Of a stretch of 64,000 nucleotides of DNA, positions 59,990 to 64,000 are shown in pieces; positions within the stretch are counted from its first letter, which is position 1; every line of letters starts with the position of its first letter. The translations under genes and the position numbers were made by a program. Source of the DNA: Climacium dendroides (taxonomy: Eukaryota > Streptophyta > Bryopsida > Hypnales > Climaciaceae); the NCBI GenBank assembly GCA_950106755.1, contig OX467090.1, positions 12,213,489 through 12,277,488 on the forward strand. Direction: 5' to 3'. Under the pieces are notes generated by a model. It did not search any database, was not told where the DNA came from, and was given only the letters and a program-made list of their open reading frames with translations.

Positions 59990-60265
59990 CACTAGATGCC
60001 ACAAACAAGGTGTAGCCAGTGAAGATCCCAAATTGATTCAATCTACCGTGTCACTTGTTTTTATGATACACACAAAGACAAACTTCAAACGATGGGGTTT
60101 TCAACTAAGAAGACGACAACGAAGGAGGTAACTACATTGCCCAAACTTCTGATGGCAACAACAACTCCATCAATTTTGAGAACCTTGTGCCTTGGGATGT
60201 ACAAATGCGTGCATTTGCATTGCTAAAAACCACATATCTACCTATTTTGATGCCCGCCATGAAAG
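59990..60265 (+). pseudogene. Truncated PAH-only gene copy D
   Basis: It starts in the intron (ACAAGGTGTAGCCAGTGAAG), keeps CACAAAGACAAACTTCAAAC and ATGGGG (about 60092), then frameshifts after about 18 codons. Homology stops at GCCATGAAAGTCTTGAATAA (about 60264), right where the first 17-residue unit would begin. No PAH domain. Confidence 0.7.
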
Positions 60266-61182
60266 TCTTGAATAAAATACTTAGTATGTTGATTTGTGAT
60301 TGTGTGGGGTATAAAAGTGAGATTTTAAGTGTGTGCAAGGAACAACTAAAGCTAAGATAGAATTGTAACACACTAATCTCAATTGTAAGATTATTCAAGT
60401 AAAAGATCTTGATGTTGTGAATCCTTTTTTTGAAAAATTTTGAAAATTGAATTGAAAAATGAATCCTTCAAGTTATTTTTTTAAAAAGATGCTTTGATTG
60501 CAATGCCTCCAAAATAAGATTGTCCATAATTTTCACATCACTAATCCAAATGAAATAAATGAAAGATTTCCAAGAAGATATAATTACAATACATGAGGGA
60601 GAAAAATTTTAAATTTTTGTGGGGAGTTTTTTCTGCCTACCAAACTAAAATTTGGGTTTATTGTACTATAAATTTATTCTAGGGCATCAATTGAAATAAA
60701 AAGTATTTATATTTCCAAAAAACTAATTATGTATTTTTATATATTCATAGAAAACTTAAAAAAAACAAACATATATTAAGATTATAAGTGCTTGTTCAAA
60801 ATCCATTTTGTTCCTTGAAGGGACAATAGAACTTTAAATATTAACTCCAAAAGAACATTATTGAGCACATCTCACAAAACTCACACTCCTCTCTACATTC
60901 ACCCATTTTAAAAATATGCATGAAAAAAAAAGATTACATTTATTTTTTACATAATTATGTAATCATATGTCTTTGATAAGATCACTTATAAGGTTTTAAG
61001 ATGTTTCTGTAAAAACTAGAAATTAGTATGAGCTCTTGAATAATGATTTAAAAAAATTCAAATCAAGCACAAAATATACTTAATAAAATATAAAATTATC
61101 TCTATAGATACATATTATATTCAAACACATCATTGTGATTGTGCAAATCAATTTATCATATCATTCGAAAATTAGAAAATAT

Positions 61183-62209
61183 CACTAGAAGAAAAACGTG
61201 TTCGTTGCAACCCACTGAGATGCGACTATGTGTCCTATACAACTGAGATGCGACTGTAGCCCTCTGTATTTGCACCAAATTTCACGTGTATGTAGTTGTA
61301 GTCGCAAAGTAGTCGGAAAATGAAGAATAGGGTTACGATATTGTAACAGAAGAACTGACATGAGGTATTCTACATCCAGTATTCATCGCAGTTGTCCATG
61401 TGGACAACTATCCGCGAAGTAGAGTCTACCATGGAAAAATGCAATCACTCTGATTACAGGCTGCAACTAAAAACTAGAAGATTGCAACTTAGAAATGACT
61501 CAAATGCAACTAGGAATCAATTATAATGCAACTAGAGCCCGACTACAGTGCAACTAAAAAACAATTCAAATGCAACTAGAGAACAAGTGTAATGCAACTA
61601 GAACATGACTGAAAATCAATTCAATTGTCCCATATCGATTGTCAAGAATACCATCAGCTTGAATAGATAAGAATGGTAAGTTATAGCATTCTTGTGTAAT
61701 GAATTTTGATAGTGAAATTCTAATATTTATATATTTTGTAGATTTTTACACTTTGTAGATTTCTACAATTTGTAGATTTCTATAATCTACAACTCTATAA
61801 ATTATAACCAAGTCGCAAACTAGTTGCAAACCAGTTGTATGTCAATCGCAAACTAGTTGCACACTAGTCGCAAACGAGTTGCACATCAATTGTAAACGAG
61901 TTGCACATCAATCGCAAACTAGTTGCACACCAATTGTATGTCAATCGCAAACTAGTTGCACATTAGTCGCAAACCAGTTGCACACAAATAAGTGAAATAA
62001 CTTCCACATCAGCAACCACGTCACAGCAGTTCATCGACGAAGTTCTCCATTGCCTATCGAATGACAAATAACCTCGCGACTGCAGTGCAACTCATGCGAC
62101 TTGTCCACTGCAACTATGGACTCCAGAATATCACCAAGTCGCAAACGTCCGATACGACTACAAACCAGTCGCAAACCGCAGTCGCAAAACCTTGCTTTTT
62201 CTTCTAGTG
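61183..62209. mobile_element. Non-autonomous CACTA transposon, TSD TAT
   Basis: 1027 bp. Ends CACTAGAAGAAAAA and its exact complement TTTTTCTTCTAGTG, flanked by TAT (61180-61182, 62210-62212). Both subterminal regions are packed with GCAACTA / TTGCGACT-type words; at 61808-61985 there is a near-tandem array of GTCGCAAACTAGTTGCACA variants. This is the hallmark of En/Spm-type transposase binding sites. No transposase ORF, so it needs a helper. Confidence 0.93.
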
Positions 62210-62742
62210 TATCTACTTATGGTTCAAAATCCAAAATTCAAATCGTAAAAAATATAATATTTTGGATGATGCATTCTATGGTTGCCCCCTTCTCAATACA
62301 CAAACCTTTAAATAATTATTAATAAAAAAGGAACATTCATAAATATAGAATGTATGAAAATTAATACAAACTACAAAATTTATACAAATTGTTACTTAAT
62401 GGAGTCAAAACATTGTTTATATCAAAACATTGTTTATATCAAAACATTGTTTATATCAAAATTCAATGGAGCCCATGTTAATCTAAGGACCTTCTCATAG
62501 ATTCGCAAATATAAAATTAAAAGAACAAACTTCAAACTCACAATTTGAACCTCCAACTCAAATCACACATTGCCAATTGTACTTTCTTATAAAGATTACT
62601 AAATCCTAATCATGTCCTCGGAGATAGTGTCTATACATTAGAACATTAAATTTGCAATAACTCTTTGAATTGCAATAATCAAACTCTATACTTGATACAA
62701 TAAAGACATTTATGCTAAGTAAATTTGAATTTGTGATGCTTA

Positions 62743-63079
62743 AGGCCAATTCACACTATGGTTGAAGGTTGAGAGGCCGTGGGTTTCTACCAATCACATT
62801 TGAAGAAACCAAGAGTTTGGCCTCTCGACCCTTCATGCTAAAAGCTAAGGCACAACCTAAAGGCCATCACCCTCCAAATTGCCTACGTGGCAAGAAAAGT
62901 GCCCACAAAATGACGGACTCTCAATGGAAGTTTGGGCGGTCAAATTATGGAGACCCAAACTCTAGTTGAGAGGCCGTGGAGTTTGCCTATTAATTGCTCA
63001 TTTCTTTGGACTCTCATCAAAGTTTGGCCACTCACTCCCATGGCCTCTTGGCTTAGACGGCCATAATGTGAATTGGCCC
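62743..63079. mobile_element. Tourist/PIF-like MITE, TSD TTA
   Basis: 337 bp. Ends AGGCCAATTCACA and complement GGGCCAATTCACA, flanked by TTA (62740-62742, 63080-63082). The paralogous region near 14.93 kb has no insert. A 66-codon open frame inside has no recognisable product. Confidence 0.85.
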
Positions 63080-64000
63080 TTAGAGAAAAAACATCAATGA
63101 ATTTTTCTCCATACATGAAATCAATAGATGCAAGTCACTTCTTGTTGAATGTGCAATTTTCAATATATAGAAGATAGAAGACTGCCTCATTTTTTTATAA
63201 CCAAAAAGTGATCAAAATTTTGTTAAATTGACTTCAAACTTTCAACCTAATATACACAAATTTTGCTATAACTACAAATTCTGTACAATTGTAGTATACT
63301 CACACTTTTTTAGGAAATTTCCAAACATCCAAATTGACTTAGGAGCTTCATTTCACTAGTTGGTAAAAAAAGTTATTTTTATCGCTTAGATTTAAATAAA
63401 GAGAAAGGAATAAAAGTTGCTAAAATACACTACTTGATTATCCTTGGATTTGTCGTTTTCTTGTATAAGAAAATAAAAAAATATCACAAGGAGAAATATC
63501 CACCACCTTTCATTGAAATTAGATTTAAACATCTTCATAAATAATCCCTGAAAGTAATGTCATCAATTATGGGAGTAAAAAAAGATGAGGAAAATTTCAA
63601 ATGAAACTATTAATTGATTACTTAACAATTATCTATGTATTATCTATATTACATTTTTCAACTATACTTTTAAAAATACCATCCAATCCTATCAATAAAA
63701 CCAACCAATAACTAAAAAATATAAAGCCTCTCACTCAACATAGAAGAGTATAAGTACAAATATAAATGATGATGTATATAATCATAAATACAAATACAAA
63801 TTTAAATTGAAGTGCAAATACAAGTGTAGATGCAAGTATATATATATTTTTTAATTCTATATCATTTGCTAAAATGAAGATTTCAAAAACTAATGTATTG
63901 AAACTTCATAAATTTTGAATTGGAGAGATTCCAGTTTAAATGAGATCAACCTAAAAAATATAAAATACTACCTCTCTTAGAATATTTTTCTTCTTAAAAT

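Larger units (their letters stand above)
60380..64000. repeat. Direct copy of loop and right-arm DNA
   Basis: Matches about 12.96-16.5 kb directly, interrupted by the elements at 61183 and 62743. A 17-bp unit (TCAAAACATTGTTTATA) is tripled at 62405-62455. AT-rich, with no gene seen. Confidence 0.8.

Noticed and set aside
61808..61985. Short regularly repeated motifs that could suggest a CRISPR-like array
   Set aside because: The repeats lie inside a CACTA element between its ends, vary in sequence, and have no constant-length spacers; subterminal transposase sites explain them.
62101..62322. 73-residue ORF at the end of the CACTA element
   Set aside because: It crosses the transposon end into flanking DNA, so it arose by insertion and is not a gene.

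Overview
The window looks like nuclear DNA of a land plant. It is very AT-rich, with GC-richer islands at the genes. It has plant-style promoters (TATAAG followed by CACAACCCAAT), GT-AG introns and many small DNA transposons (CACTA, hAT-like, PIF/Tourist-like and other TIR MITEs). There are no operons and I recognise no RNA gene. No large transposase, gag or pol reading frame is visible. I cannot name the species.

The window is a mosaic of repeats around one recurring gene: a short protein ending in a single SIN3-type paired amphipathic helix (PAH) domain. At least twelve complete, frameshifted or truncated copies lie near 1.6, 2.0, 19.5, 19.9, 23.6, 29.3, 31, 38.7, 43.7, 47.5-49.1, 50.3, 54.7 and 60.1 kb. 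The clearest intact ones are at 23609-24034 and 28980-29914. Many copies travel with conserved upstream DNA, a TATA promoter, an intron acceptor just before the second exon, and a recognisable 3' flank.

Layout. 1-21656 is a giant imperfect palindrome: arms 1-6895 and 13470-21656, loop 6896-13469. The left arm probably continues beyond the window. Each arm carries two convergent PAH-related loci. The loop holds a second, nested inverted repeat (7186-8744 / 9492-11085). 21.7-27.2 kb is copy A of a segmental duplication whose copy B is at 52-59.4 kb; part of the segment is inverted between them. 27.2-31.2 kb holds the two-exon PAH gene and a truncated relative. 31.2-33.9 kb is a short duplicated block plus a copy of loop DNA. 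34-38.1 kb has exon-like minus-strand open stretches of an unidentified gene broken by a MITE. 38.4-43.4 kb is a third copy of the palindrome arm. 43.5-51.3 kb is a patchwork of truncated PAH loci and MITEs. 60-64 kb repeats loop and right-arm DNA with recent transposon insertions.

If the PAH-only proteins are made, established knowledge of SIN3 suggests they could bind transcription factors that recruit SIN3/HDAC co-repressors and so act as competing microproteins. That role is inference. What the sequence shows is rapid birth and decay: promoter deletions, 1-nt and 4-nt frameshifts, tandem promoter duplications and transposon-bounded junctions.
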